A stretch of DNA of 29,237 nt from CAZYXZ01 sp964651395 (GTDB lineage Bacteria > Actinomycetota > Actinomycetes > BP-191). A model generated the notes under the pieces. That model did not search any database. It saw only the letters and a program-made list of their open reading frames with translations, and was not told the DNA's origin. The position numbers and the translations under genes are program-made. Shown in pieces: positions 1 to 7,616 of this stretch; within the stretch, counting starts at the first letter, position 1; every line of letters begins with the position of its first letter. The stretch is taken from the NCBI GenBank assembly GCA_964651395.1, contig CAZYXZ010000039.1:1-29237 (forward strand), read 5' to 3'.

Positions 1-429
1 CAGCTCAACGTCGGCGGCAACATGGACTTCAAGAACATGCTCGAGCGCGAGCGCCTGGAGTCCAAGAAGATCTCCAAGACGCAAGCCGTCACGTCGCAGC
101 TGTCCCACGACCTGGGCAAGAAGAACATCCACATCGGGCCGTCCGACTACGTCGGCTGGCTCGACGACCGCAAGTGGGCCTACGTGCGCCTCGAGGGCCG
201 CGCCTTCGGCGACGTGCCCCTGAACCTGGAGTACAAGCTCGAGGTCTGGGACTCCCCCAACTCGGCCGGTGTCGTCATCGACGCGATCCGCTGCTGCAAG
301 ATCGCGAAGGACCGTGGCGTCGGCGGTCCGCTGCTCGGGCCGTCCAGCTACTTCATGAAGTCGCCGCCCGTGCAGTACCGCGACGACGTCTGCCGTCAGC
401 TGACCGAGCAGTTCATCGCGGGCTCCTAG
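1..429 (+). CDS. ino1: Inositol-3-phosphate synthase, C-terminal part (5' end outside window)
   Basis: The open frame runs in from the left edge and ends at TAG 427-429. The 142 visible residues contain LNVGGNMDFKNMLERERLES and a downstream KKISKTQAVTSQL stretch, typical of the C-terminal half of actinobacterial myo-inositol-1-phosphate synthase. The family converts glucose-6-phosphate to inositol-3-phosphate using NAD in the cytoplasm, feeding phosphatidylinositol and mycothiol synthesis. Only the C-terminal third is present, so the NAD-binding Rossmann part cannot be checked. The stop codon sits at the centre of a 20-bp palindrome (separate entry). A new promoter follows for the next gene, so the two are probably not strictly co-transcribed. 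The family call is firm; activity is inferred. Confidence 0.93.
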   Translation, partial: QLNVGGNMDFKNMLERERLESKKISKTQAVTSQLSHDLGKKNIHIGPSDYVGWLDDRKWAYVRLEGRAFGDVPLNLEYKLEVWDSPNSAGVVIDAIRCCKIAKDRGVGGPLLGPSSYFMKSPPVQYRDDVCRQLTEQFIAGS

Positions 430-437
430 GAGCCCGC
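418..437. terminator. 20-bp perfect palindrome over the ino1 stop codon
   Basis: GCGGGCTCCTAGGAGCCCGC is a perfect inverted repeat whose centre contains the ino1 stop TAG. As RNA it would form an 8-bp GC-rich stem with a CUAG tetraloop. No T-run follows, so if it is a terminator it is of the U-less actinobacterial kind. It could also slow ribosomes at the stop or bind a dimeric protein. Confidence 0.5.
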
Positions 438-446
438 ACCTGCTCG

Positions 447-458
447 TAGTCTGGGCGG
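447..458 (+). promoter_or_regulatory. Probable leaderless promoter -10 for the MFS gene
   Basis: TAGTCT (447-452) lies exactly six bases before the GTG start at 459, which puts the expected transcription start on or next to the start codon. No Shine-Dalgarno sequence is present and no good -35 box is visible 16-18 bp upstream. Confidence 0.45.
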
Positions 459-1796
459 GTGAGCACTCGCGGCGGACTGCGTGCCGTCTTCCGCGAGCGT
501 GACTTCCGGTCGCTGTACGCCACCCGGCTGACGTCACAGCTCTCCGACGGGATCTTCCAGGTCGGGCTGGCCAACTTCGTCTTCTTCCGGCCGGAGTCTG
601 CGCCGACCGCGCGCGACACCGCGGCCGCGCTGTCCGCGCTGCTCCTCCCCTACACCTTGGTCGGACCCTTCGCCGGTGTGCTCATCGACCGGTGGAGCCG
701 GCAGCGGATCCTGCTCTACGCCAACCTGCTCCGCGCGGTGATGGTCCTCGGTGTCGCCCTGCTGGTGGCCGCCGACGTCTCCGGCGTGCGCTTCTACGTC
801 GCGGCACTCGCCGTGCTGTCGGTGAACCGCTTCCTGCTGGCCGCGCTGTCCGCGGCGCTCCCGCACGTGCTCCCGGACGACCGGCTGGTGCTGGGCAACT
901 CGGTGTCGACCACGTCGGGGACGATCGTCGCGATCCTCGGCGGGGGGGTCGGCCTCACCGTACGGCAGGTCGTGGGCAAGAGCGACGCCGGCGACGCCGC
1001 CGTCATGGTCGTCGCCGCGGGCACCTATGTGCTGGCCGCGCTGGCCGCGCTGCGCATGGGCAGGTCGTTGCTCGGTCCGGACCACGACCCGGATCGCCCG
1101 GAGACGGTCGAGGCGCTGCGCCGCGTCTACCGCGGGCTCGTCGACGGGGCCCAGCACGTCTGGCACTACCGCCGTACGGCGCACGCGCTGCTCGCCATCG
1201 CGGCGCACCGCTTCTTCTACGGCCTGTCCTCCATCGCGACGCTGCTGCTCTACAAGAACTACTTCGAGGACGGTCGCTACCTCCGTAACGGGCTGACCGG
1301 ACTGGGTCAGCTCTTCGCCGCCTCGGCCGTGGGCTTCCTCGTGGCGGCGACGATCACCCCCGCGGTCACCCGCCGGATCGGCACTGAGGAGTGGGTCATC
1401 CTCTGCTTCGGCGCCGCGGCCCTGGCGGAGCTGGTGTTCGGCATCCCGTACACCAAGCTCGCGATGCTGGGGGCGGCGTTCTTCCTCGGGCTCGCCGCGC
1501 AGGGCTCGAAGATCTGCGTCGACACGATCGTGCAGCAGAGCATCGAGGACGACTACCGCGGCCGCGTGTTCTCCTTCTACGACATCGTGTTCAACGTCGC
1601 GTTCGTCGCCGCGGCGACTGTCGGCGCGTTCACGCTGCCGCCGTCCGGCAAGTCCTACCCGGTGCTCGTGTTCATCGCCGTCGGCTACGCGACGACCGCG
1701 GTGCTCTATCAGGTGGCGTTCAGCCGGGCGGCGTGGCGCTCCCCCCACCCAGCAGCGGCTCCAGCAGCCCCTGCACCGGGTCCAGCAGCGGGCTGA
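459..1796 (+). CDS. MFS transporter, 445 aa
   Basis: This is a polytopic inner-membrane protein of usual MFS length, with alternating hydrophobic segments over its whole length and two halves joined by a charged loop (around residues 205-225, RSLLGPDHDPDRPETVEALR). The N-terminus (RERDFRSLYATRLTSQLSDG) resembles the first helix of drug/metabolite efflux members of the family. The loop after helix 2 (GVLIDRWSRQRIL) fits the conserved MFS motif A position, D-R-x-x-R-x-x. Substrate is unknown. GTG 459 was chosen because it follows a leaderless -10 and precedes the hydrophobic part. The last ~25 residues are Ala/Pro-rich and overlap the 3' end of the opposing FecR-like gene by 77 bp. Confidence 0.85.
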   Translation: MSTRGGLRAVFRERDFRSLYATRLTSQLSDGIFQVGLANFVFFRPESAPTARDTAAALSALLLPYTLVGPFAGVLIDRWSRQRILLYANLLRAVMVLGVALLVAADVSGVRFYVAALAVLSVNRFLLAALSAALPHVLPDDRLVLGNSVSTTSGTIVAILGGGVGLTVRQVVGKSDAGDAAVMVVAAGTYVLAALAALRMGRSLLGPDHDPDRPETVEALRRVYRGLVDGAQHVWHYRRTAHALLAIAAHRFFYGLSSIATLLLYKNYFEDGRYLRNGLTGLGQLFAASAVGFLVAATITPAVTRRIGTEEWVILCFGAAALAELVFGIPYTKLAMLGAAFFLGLAAQGSKICVDTIVQQSIEDDYRGRVFSFYDIVFNVAFVAAATVGAFTLPPSGKSYPVLVFIAVGYATTAVLYQVAFSRAAWRSPHPAAAPAAPAPGPAAG

Positions 1797-3006
1797 GCAG
1801 GCCGTCCACGGGCGTGGGCAGGAGCCCGCGCACGGTCCCGATGACGGTCTCGACCGGGTCGGTCGCTACCGACACGTCCGGGCCGGGGTTGGGCGCCGGG
1901 GGCCGGGTGGCGCCGGGTCGCGGTGCCGCGGCCGACGAACCCGGCGTCGGCACGCGGACCGGACCACCGGCGAGGACGGAGCCCACCGGAGGCAACGGGG
2001 CCTCGGCCGGCAGCGCGTTCGCCGCGTCGAGCAGGTCGGCGAGCCGCGCGGCGATCGACGCCCGGGAGGTGTTCAGCAGGGCCACCACGACCCCCCACGA
2101 AGCGCCGGCGCGCCGGAGGCCGATGGCCGTCGTCGTACCGTCCGAGCCGGCCGCGGTGCGCTGTGCGGTGTCGCCGATCGCGCGGGCCAGCAGCAGCTCG
2201 CTGCCACCGGCGACCGGGTCGAGGAAACCGGGAGCGGGTGCGTACTTGACGGGCAGCACCTTGAGGGCCGAGCTGACGGTGCGCAGGCGCTCGGTGCCGT
2301 CGATGCCGCGGGCGAGAGCGGTCAGCGCGACGTCGTCCGCGACGACGCCGGGCAGGATCTCCTGCTCCCAGCGGTGCCCCGTCAGCGTGAGGGGCGCGGG
2401 GACGGTGGGCAGCGCGCGGCCGGGTGCGTCGACGTGGAAGAGGCCGGGAATGTCGAGCGAGCGGCCGCTCGACGTGGTCGCCCGGACCTGGCCCGAGTAC
2501 ACCGAGACCCGCACCGCGTAGCCGCGGTCGACGCGCAGGGCACCGGGATCGATCCGGTCCAGGGACACCTCGCCGGCGCGGACGCTGATGCCAGGCCCGG
2601 AACGCCGGTCGACCAGCATGCTCCCCCGCGCGATGGACACGACGCCGCCATTCGGGACGACGACCTCCGTGAGGCGGTCCAGGACGACGCGACGGTCGCC
2701 CACCGACATGACGGCGCCGCCGTTGGGCCCGGTGACGACGTGGTCGTCGGCGCGGAGCTGCTCTCCCTCGGACGGCACGTGCGACGCGCCGCCGCGCACG
2801 ACACGGACGTCGTGCAGCTGGCTGAGCACCACCGGTCCCGGAGCACCGCCGGCACCCTGGGGGACCAGGACGGTGAGTACGCCGATCGCCAGCGCGACGC
2901 CCGCAATGGCTACGGACCAGGCCCGCGAGGGACCAGGGCGCGGCGCGGGGGAGGCGCTTTGTCCGGGCACACCCCGATGATCGGAGCCCGGCGCACGGCG
3001 GAACAT
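1720..3006 (-). CDS. Membrane-anchored FecR-like domain protein, 428 aa
   Basis: A short basic N-terminus is followed by one transmembrane segment (about residues 29-49, WSVAIAGVALAIGVLTVLV), so the rest is probably outside the cytoplasm. Residues ~75-195 have FecR-type beta-repeat character (EGEQLRADDHVVTGPNGGAV, then VVLDRLTEVVVPNGGVVSIARGS and VYSGQVRATTSSGRSLDIPG). A helical region follows, then an Ala/Pro-rich tail with repeated PLL-type segments (LLPTPVDGLLSPLLDPVQGL). FecR domains in iron uptake sense or transduce signals. Here no TonB receptor or FecI-type sigma gene is adjacent, so a structural or sensor role is only an inference. ATG 3006 is the only start that keeps the anchor intact. 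The 3' end overlaps the MFS gene. Confidence 0.7.
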   Translation of the reverse strand: MFRRAPGSDHRGVPGQSASPAPRPGPSRAWSVAIAGVALAIGVLTVLVPQGAGGAPGPVVLSQLHDVRVVRGGASHVPSEGEQLRADDHVVTGPNGGAVMSVGDRRVVLDRLTEVVVPNGGVVSIARGSMLVDRRSGPGISVRAGEVSLDRIDPGALRVDRGYAVRVSVYSGQVRATTSSGRSLDIPGLFHVDAPGRALPTVPAPLTLTGHRWEQEILPGVVADDVALTALARGIDGTERLRTVSSALKVLPVKYAPAPGFLDPVAGGSELLLARAIGDTAQRTAAGSDGTTTAIGLRRAGASWGVVVALLNTSRASIAARLADLLDAANALPAEAPLPPVGSVLAGGPVRVPTPGSSAAAPRPGATRPPAPNPGPDVSVATDPVETVIGTVRGLLPTPVDGLLSPLLDPVQGLLEPLLGGGSATPPG

Positions 3007-3031
3007 CGTCCGTACGGGTCATTCCGGCCTA

Positions 3032-3043
3032 GTCACAAGTGAC
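3032..3043. repeat. Small inverted repeat GTCAC-AA-GTGAC
   Basis: A 12-bp near-palindrome lies in the 45-bp gap between the FecR-like gene start and the cca stop. It is about 25 bp upstream of the FecR-like ATG, a plausible operator position. No binding protein can be named. Confidence 0.3.
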
Positions 3044-3051
3044 CAGCCCGA

Positions 3052-4503
3052 TCAGCCCGACTTGCCGCTTTCCGCGCGGTCGGTCCGGCCGCCCCCGGCG
3101 GCGGCCCAGGCGCGCAGGCGGTCCACGGCCTCGTCGTGGCCGAGTGGCCCCTCCTCCAGGCGCAGCTCCAGCAGGAAGTCGAGCGCGCGGCCGACGATCG
3201 GGCCGGGCGGCACGCCGAGCAGCTCCATGACCTCCCGGCCGTCGAGGTCCGGACGGATCGCGGCCAGCTCCTCCTCCTCGGCCAGCCGCGCGATCCGCTG
3301 CTCCAGCTCGTCGTACGCCGCGGCCAGGTCGGCGGCCTTGCGCCGGTTGCGCGTCGTGCAGTCGGAGCGGACCAGCCGGTTGAGCCGGTCGAGCAGCGGA
3401 CCCGCGTCGCGCGCGTATCGGCGTACGGCGGAGTCGCTCCATCCCATGCGGTAGGTGTGGAAGCGCAGGTGCAGCTCGATCAGCGTGCAGACGTCGTCGA
3501 TGAACGCCTTCGGGTAGCGCAGCGCTTTGAGCCGGGCGCGGGCCAGCTGCGCACCCACCACCTCGTGGTGGTGGAAGCTCACGCCGTCCGGGCCGATCGC
3601 GCGCGTGCGCGGCTTGCCGATGTCGTGGAGCAGCGCCGCCATCCGCAGGGTCAGGTCCGGCTGCCCCTCGGGCTCGCTGGCGATGGCCCGCTCGAGCACG
3701 GCGAGGCTGTGCCGGTAGACGTCTTTGTGCTGGTGGATCGGGTCCATCTCGAGGCGCAGCGCGGGGAGCTCCTTGAGCATGTGCTCGGCCAGCCCGGTGT
3801 CGACCAGCAGCTCGAGCCCGGTCGTCGGGACCGCGCCGACGAGCAGCTTCGACAGCTCGCCCTGGATCCGCTCCGGCGACACGATCGCCAGCCGCTCGGC
3901 CATCTCGGTCATCGCCGCGACCACGGCCGGCTCCGGTGTGAACTGCAGCTGCGACGCGAAACGCGCGGCGCGCAGCATCCGCAACGGGTCGTCGGAGAAG
4001 GAGTCCTGCGGCGCGCCCGGAGTCCGCAGCGTGCGTCCCGCGAGATCGCGCAGCCCGTCGTACGGGTCGACGAACGTGTGGTCGGGCAGGGACACCGCCA
4101 TCGCGTTGACGGTGAAGTCGCGCCGGGAGAGATCGTCCTCGAGCGACGTGCCGTACTCGACCGCGGGCTTGCGCGAGTCGGCGTCGTAGGCCTCGGCGCG
4201 GAAGGTCGTCACCTCGAGGTTGAGCCCGTGCCGGAACAGCCCCACGGTGCCGAAGGCGATCCCGGCCGACCAGGTCGTCTCGGCCCAGCCCTCGGCGATC
4301 TCCAGCACCTGTGCCGGCGTCGCGTCGGTCGTGAAGTCGAGGTCGTCGCCGAGCCGCCCGAGGAGCGCGTCCCGGACCGAGCCGCCCACCAGGTAGAGCC
4401 GGAACCCGGCGGCCGCGAACCGGCCGGCCAGATCGTCGGCCACCGGCGAGATACGCAGCAGCTCGGCGACGGCATGCTGCTGGGCGGTCGTGAGTCTGGA
4501 CAC
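3052..4503 (-). CDS. cca: CCA tRNA nucleotidyltransferase (M. tuberculosis PcnA-type), 483 aa
   Basis: This enzyme adds or repairs the 3' CCA end of tRNA. The nucleotidyltransferase head has LVGGSVRDALLG (residues ~38-49) and the metal-binding D-L-D of GDDLDFTT (D54, D56). The flexible-loop/RRDFTVNAMA region follows, and a C-terminal HD domain has LLHDIGK (H293, D294). Length equals the actinobacterial family norm of about 480. GTG 4503 was chosen because upstream extension gives a non-homologous Ser-rich stretch and because a promoter-like TACTCT ends eight bases before it; TTG 4512 is the alternative. It sits divergent from the YbaK-like gene, as the left end of the mutT4-MurJ-sigM block, the same place as Rv3907c. 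Confidence 0.95.
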   Translation of the reverse strand: MSRLTTAQQHAVAELLRISPVADDLAGRFAAAGFRLYLVGGSVRDALLGRLGDDLDFTTDATPAQVLEIAEGWAETTWSAGIAFGTVGLFRHGLNLEVTTFRAEAYDADSRKPAVEYGTSLEDDLSRRDFTVNAMAVSLPDHTFVDPYDGLRDLAGRTLRTPGAPQDSFSDDPLRMLRAARFASQLQFTPEPAVVAAMTEMAERLAIVSPERIQGELSKLLVGAVPTTGLELLVDTGLAEHMLKELPALRLEMDPIHQHKDVYRHSLAVLERAIASEPEGQPDLTLRMAALLHDIGKPRTRAIGPDGVSFHHHEVVGAQLARARLKALRYPKAFIDDVCTLIELHLRFHTYRMGWSDSAVRRYARDAGPLLDRLNRLVRSDCTTRNRRKAADLAAAYDELEQRIARLAEEEELAAIRPDLDGREVMELLGVPPGPIVGRALDFLLELRLEEGPLGHDEAVDRLRAWAAAGGGRTDRAESGKSG

Positions 4504-4511
4504 GGGAGACA

Positions 4512-4539
4512 AGAGTACGGGGTTACAGGGCTCGGTCAC
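4512..4539 (-). promoter_or_regulatory. Candidate promoter for cca
   Basis: Read on the minus strand: GTGACC (4539-4534), 16 bp, TACTCT (4517-4512), giving a transcript start within a few bases of GTG 4503. No Shine-Dalgarno is visible, consistent with a leaderless or nearly leaderless mRNA. Confidence 0.45.
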
Positions 4540-4551
4540 GCCGGTTACGGT
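4523..4551 (+). promoter_or_regulatory. Weak candidate promoter for the YbaK-like gene
   Basis: TTACAG (4523-4528), 17 bp, TACGGT (4546-4551). The -35 agrees poorly with TTGACA. It overlaps the divergent cca promoter candidate, so the two genes may compete for polymerase. Confidence 0.3.
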
Positions 4552-4594
4552 GGCCTTCGCTGTCGAGACGCAGCACGGGGGCGACGGAGGTCGC

Positions 4595-5062
4595 ATGAAG
4601 GGCCCGCTGGACGTGCACCTGGCGCTGCTCGAGGCAGCGATCCCCCACGAGATCGTGCATCTCGCGCGCGGCGTGCACTCGGCGGAGGAGCTGCCGGAGG
4701 TGCTCGGCGTACCGGCCGACGCCTGCCTGGTCGTCCGCGTCTTCGAGGGTCCGCAGGGGCCGGTGGCCGTCGGGCACCCCGCGCACGCCGAGGCCGATCC
4801 GCCGGACGGGACCATCGCGCTGCAGCCCGAGGCGGTCAGCGCGATGACCGACTTCGCGGCCGCGCTGCTCCCTCCGGTCTGCCTCCCGCGCAGCCTGTCG
4901 CTGCGGCTCGCCGACGACCTGGCCGGCTCCGACATCGTCTACGCGCCGACCGGCGACGGCGGCACGGCGCTGAAGATCCGCTACCGCGACCTGGCCGCCG
5001 TCACCGGCGCTCAGCCCCGCGCGGTCGACCTGCGCGATCCCACGCACGTCGGGCGGTCATAG
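4595..5062 (+). CDS. YbaK/EbsC-like (aminoacyl-tRNA deacylase fold) protein, 155 aa
   Basis: The pattern fits the YbaK/EbsC fold: IPHEIVHLARGVHSAEELPE near the N-terminus, then LGVPADACLVVRVFEG, GPVAVGHPA, and a C-terminal VYAPTGDGGTALKIRYRDLA segment. Family members hydrolyse mischarged aminoacyl-tRNAs, but the usual Lys in the 'K-T-L-V' strand is replaced here (ACLVVRV), so deacylase activity is doubtful. ATG 4595 is preceded by ACGGAGG with a 5-6 base gap, a strong ribosome binding site that fixes the start. It is encoded just upstream of the Nudix gene on the same strand, but that gene carries its own leaderless -10. Confidence 0.7.
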   Translation: MKGPLDVHLALLEAAIPHEIVHLARGVHSAEELPEVLGVPADACLVVRVFEGPQGPVAVGHPAHAEADPPDGTIALQPEAVSAMTDFAAALLPPVCLPRSLSLRLADDLAGSDIVYAPTGDGGTALKIRYRDLAAVTGAQPRAVDLRDPTHVGRS

Positions 5063-5082
5063 GGGTCGACCCGGCAGGTCAC

Positions 5083-5094
5083 TACGATCGGCGG
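5083..5094 (+). promoter_or_regulatory. Probable leaderless promoter -10 for the Nudix gene
   Basis: TACGAT (5083-5088) ends six bases before the GTG at 5095. No Shine-Dalgarno is present. This promoter would drive the coupled Nudix-DUF6049-murJ transcript. Confidence 0.5.
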
Positions 5095-5565
5095 GTGTCC
5101 GCTCACCGCGCCCGGTCGCCGCGCAGCCGGCTGGTCCGCGTGGAGGAGACGTCGGCCGGCGGGCTGGTCGTCGACCGGCTCGCGGAGGACGCCAACGGCG
5201 CGCTGATCGGGCGGGTCGATCGCCGTGGCCGCCTCCTCTGGTCGCTGCCCAAGGGGCACATCGAGGTGGGCGAGACACCGGAGCAGGCCGCGGTCCGCGA
5301 GGTGGCCGAGGAGACCGGCATCACCGGCGACGTGGTGGGCCGGCTGGGCACCATCGACTTCTGGTTCGTCGCCGACGGGCGGCGCATCCACAAGACCGTT
5401 CACCACTTCCTGCTGCTGGCCACCGGCGGGGTGCTCTCGGCGGACGACGTCGAGGTCGAGGAGGTCGCCTGGTTCCCGCTCGCGGAAGCCGGCGAGCGGC
5501 TCGCCTACGCCGACGAACGCGCGCTCCTGGACCAGATCCCGGACCTGCTGCAGGACTCTGCGTGA
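5095..5565 (+). CDS. Nudix hydrolase (MutT4-like position), 156 aa
   Basis: A complete Nudix box G-x5-E-x7-R-E-V-x-E-E-x-G-I spans residues 54-76 (from GHIEVGE to REVAEETGI), with the metal-binding REVAEE Glu residues intact. Nudix enzymes cleave nucleoside diphosphates linked to another moiety; the substrate cannot be read from sequence. It holds the position of M. tuberculosis mutT4 (Rv3908) between the CCA enzyme and the DUF6049 gene, but is shorter than I recall for that protein. GTG 5095 is supported by the leaderless -10. Its TGA overlaps the GTG of the next gene, indicating translational coupling. Confidence 0.9.
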   Translation: MSAHRARSPRSRLVRVEETSAGGLVVDRLAEDANGALIGRVDRRGRLLWSLPKGHIEVGETPEQAAVREVAEETGITGDVVGRLGTIDFWFVADGRRIHKTVHHFLLLATGGVLSADDVEVEEVAWFPLAEAGERLAYADERALLDQIPDLLQDSA

Positions 5566-7616
5566 ACCGGGCGGCGCTCGCCCTCGCCTGCGTCGCGCCC
5601 CTCGCGCTCGGCAGCCCGGTTCTGGCGCAGACGAGCGACCCGACGACCGGGCGGCTCGTGCTCACCGGCATCGGCGCGTACGCCGCGCCGGAGGTCCCGT
5701 TCTCGCTGCGCGGCGCGGTGGCCAACGACAGCGCGGAGGCGCTGCACGATGTCCACGTCGTCCTGCACACCGGTGGCAGCATCCGGTCGCGGTCGCAGCT
5801 GCACAGCCTCGCCGAGGAGCCGGAGGGCGATGGACCGACCACGGAGATCGACGTCGACGGCGTGGTGCCGCCGGGCGGACAGCTCCCCCTGAGCCTCGAC
5901 ATCCCGGCCGACGACATGAACGGCCTGCGTGGCGCGGAGCCTTCGTTGCACGCCGTCCGCATCGCCGTGCGTGCCGCGCCGTGCGAGGGCTGCCGGCAGG
6001 AGCCGGTCGCCGCCGTCGACACGTTCCTCATGTGGTGGCCGCACGACCGCATCGCGGCCACCAACGTCGCCTGGGTCTGGCCGCTGCTCGGCGACACCCG
6101 GCGCGGACCGGACCAGACCTTCCTCGACGACGGCCTCGCGCAGGAGCTCGGCCCCGGCGGGCGGTTGGCCGGCCTGCTCAGCGCGGCCGACGAGAACGCG
6201 CCGGCGCCGGTCACGTGGGCGGTGGACCCGGAGCTGATCGCCGCGACCGCGACGATGGCCGAGGGTTACCAGGTGCGCCCACCCGGCGAGCAGGAGCGGC
6301 CCGGCGCCGGTGAGGGCGCGGCCCGGTCCTGGCTCGAGGCCGCCCGGCGCGCGTTCGGCGCGGCGCCCGAGCGGGTGCTCAGCCTGCCGTACGCCGACCC
6401 GGACGTCGTCGCGCTCGTCCGCAACGGACTGACCACCGACCTCGCCAAGGCCCAGGGCATCGGCCTGCGCGCCCTGCGCGACCGGCTCGGCATCACGGTG
6501 GCGAAGGACCTGGCCTGGCCGCCCGGCGGCGCGGTGACGCAGCCGGCCATCGAGGCGCTGGCCGGGCTGGAGGTGCGCGCCTTCGTGGCCGCGGACAACG
6601 CGGTGCCGCTCGTCGACCCGCCGACGTTCACCCCCACTGCCCCCTATGACCTGCCCAGCGGCGCCGGCGGCTCGATGACGGCGCTGGTCGCGGATGCCGT
6701 GTTCGCCGACCTGCTCGCCGCGGGACCCGGCTCGGACGGCCCGGCCGTCGGCGTGCAACGGTTCCTCGCCGAGACCGCCATGTTCATGCTCGAACGGCCC
6801 AACACCGGACGGGACCTGGTCGTCACGCCGCCGCGCATGTGGGACCCGGGCGCCGGCTTCGCCCGCGGGCTGCTGCGCGCGACCGCCGACGCGCCGTGGC
6901 TGCGCGGCGTCCCGCTGCGCGACCTGCTCGACCACAGCCGCTCGACGTACGCCCGGACGGTGAGCTATCCCGCGGACGCGCAAGCCGCGGAGCTGCCCGC
7001 GTCGTACTTCGACGAGCTGCGTGCCGCGCGGCGGACCCGGCAGGCCTACGTCTCCATGCTGCTCGAGTCGACCGACCCGCTCCCCGCCCTGCTCGACGAC
7101 GCGCTCCTGCGCGCGGAGTCCGCGCAGTGGCGGAACAAGCCGGCCAACGGACGCGCCCTGGTCAGCGGTGTACGGCAGCGGCTGACCGACCAGTTCGCGC
7201 AGATCCGGATCTCCTCCGGCGGACTCGTGACGCTGACCTCCGACGCGGGGCGGATCCCGATCACGGTGGTCAACGGCCTGCGCCAGCCGGTGCGGCTCCA
7301 GCTGCGCATCGACACCGGCAACCGGCTCGAGCTCGCGCAGGGCAACCGCATCGAGCTCACGCGGGTCAACCCGGGCAGCGTCACCGTCGACGTCGAGGGC
7401 AAGGCGCTGCAGGCCGGGCAGTTCACCATCGACCTGCGTCTGGAGACGCCCGACGGCACGCCGCTGGCGCCACGGCCGGTCGCGCTGCGCGTGCGCTCGA
7501 CGGCGTACGGGCGCGTGGCGCTCTACATCACCGGTGGCGCGTTCGTGCTGCTGCTGATCGGTTCCGCCACGCGCCTGGTCCGGCGTCGTCGCGCGCGCGC
7601 CGAGGCGGCGACATGA
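5562..7616 (+). CDS. DUF6049-family secreted/membrane-anchored envelope protein, 684 aa
   Basis: A signal peptide (ALALACVAPLALGSPVLAQT, predicted cleavage near residue 22) starts the protein. A single C-terminal transmembrane helix (about residues 649-669, VALYITGGAFVLLLIGSA) is followed by a basic tail (RLVRRRRARAEAAT), giving a large extracytoplasmic domain anchored in the membrane. Size, topology and position match the uncharacterised Rv3909 family between mutT4 and the MurJ gene. The domain starts with a beta-rich segment (SLRGAVANDSAEALHDVHVV) and ends with another (ITVVNGLRQPVRLQLRIDTG). The function is not established. Gene order suggests a role with MurJ in peptidoglycan precursor handling. 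GTG 5562 overlaps the Nudix stop (GTGA), and the stop overlaps murJ (ATGA). Confidence 0.85.
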   Translation: MNRAALALACVAPLALGSPVLAQTSDPTTGRLVLTGIGAYAAPEVPFSLRGAVANDSAEALHDVHVVLHTGGSIRSRSQLHSLAEEPEGDGPTTEIDVDGVVPPGGQLPLSLDIPADDMNGLRGAEPSLHAVRIAVRAAPCEGCRQEPVAAVDTFLMWWPHDRIAATNVAWVWPLLGDTRRGPDQTFLDDGLAQELGPGGRLAGLLSAADENAPAPVTWAVDPELIAATATMAEGYQVRPPGEQERPGAGEGAARSWLEAARRAFGAAPERVLSLPYADPDVVALVRNGLTTDLAKAQGIGLRALRDRLGITVAKDLAWPPGGAVTQPAIEALAGLEVRAFVAADNAVPLVDPPTFTPTAPYDLPSGAGGSMTALVADAVFADLLAAGPGSDGPAVGVQRFLAETAMFMLERPNTGRDLVVTPPRMWDPGAGFARGLLRATADAPWLRGVPLRDLLDHSRSTYARTVSYPADAQAAELPASYFDELRAARRTRQAYVSMLLESTDPLPALLDDALLRAESAQWRNKPANGRALVSGVRQRLTDQFAQIRISSGGLVTLTSDAGRIPITVVNGLRQPVRLQLRIDTGNRLELAQGNRIELTRVNPGSVTVDVEGKALQAGQFTIDLRLETPDGTPLAPRPVALRVRSTAYGRVALYITGGAFVLLLIGSATRLVRRRRARAEAAT

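Noticed and set aside
1709..3022. Alternative 437-residue Arg-rich minus-strand frame over the FecR-like gene
   Set aside because: Composition is almost only Arg/Pro/Gly/Ala, typical of a shifted frame; the FecR-like frame has a membrane anchor and domain pattern.
4504..4935. N-terminal extension of the CCA enzyme upstream of GTG 4503
   Set aside because: The extension is Ser/Arg-rich without family similarity, overlaps the YbaK-like gene antisense, and a promoter lies just before GTG 4503.
3136..5565. Very long plus-strand open frame opposite the cca gene, leading into the Nudix gene
   Set aside because: High GC makes stop codons rare in antisense frames. The minus-strand cca protein has clear conserved motifs; only the last part from GTG 5095 (Nudix) is real.
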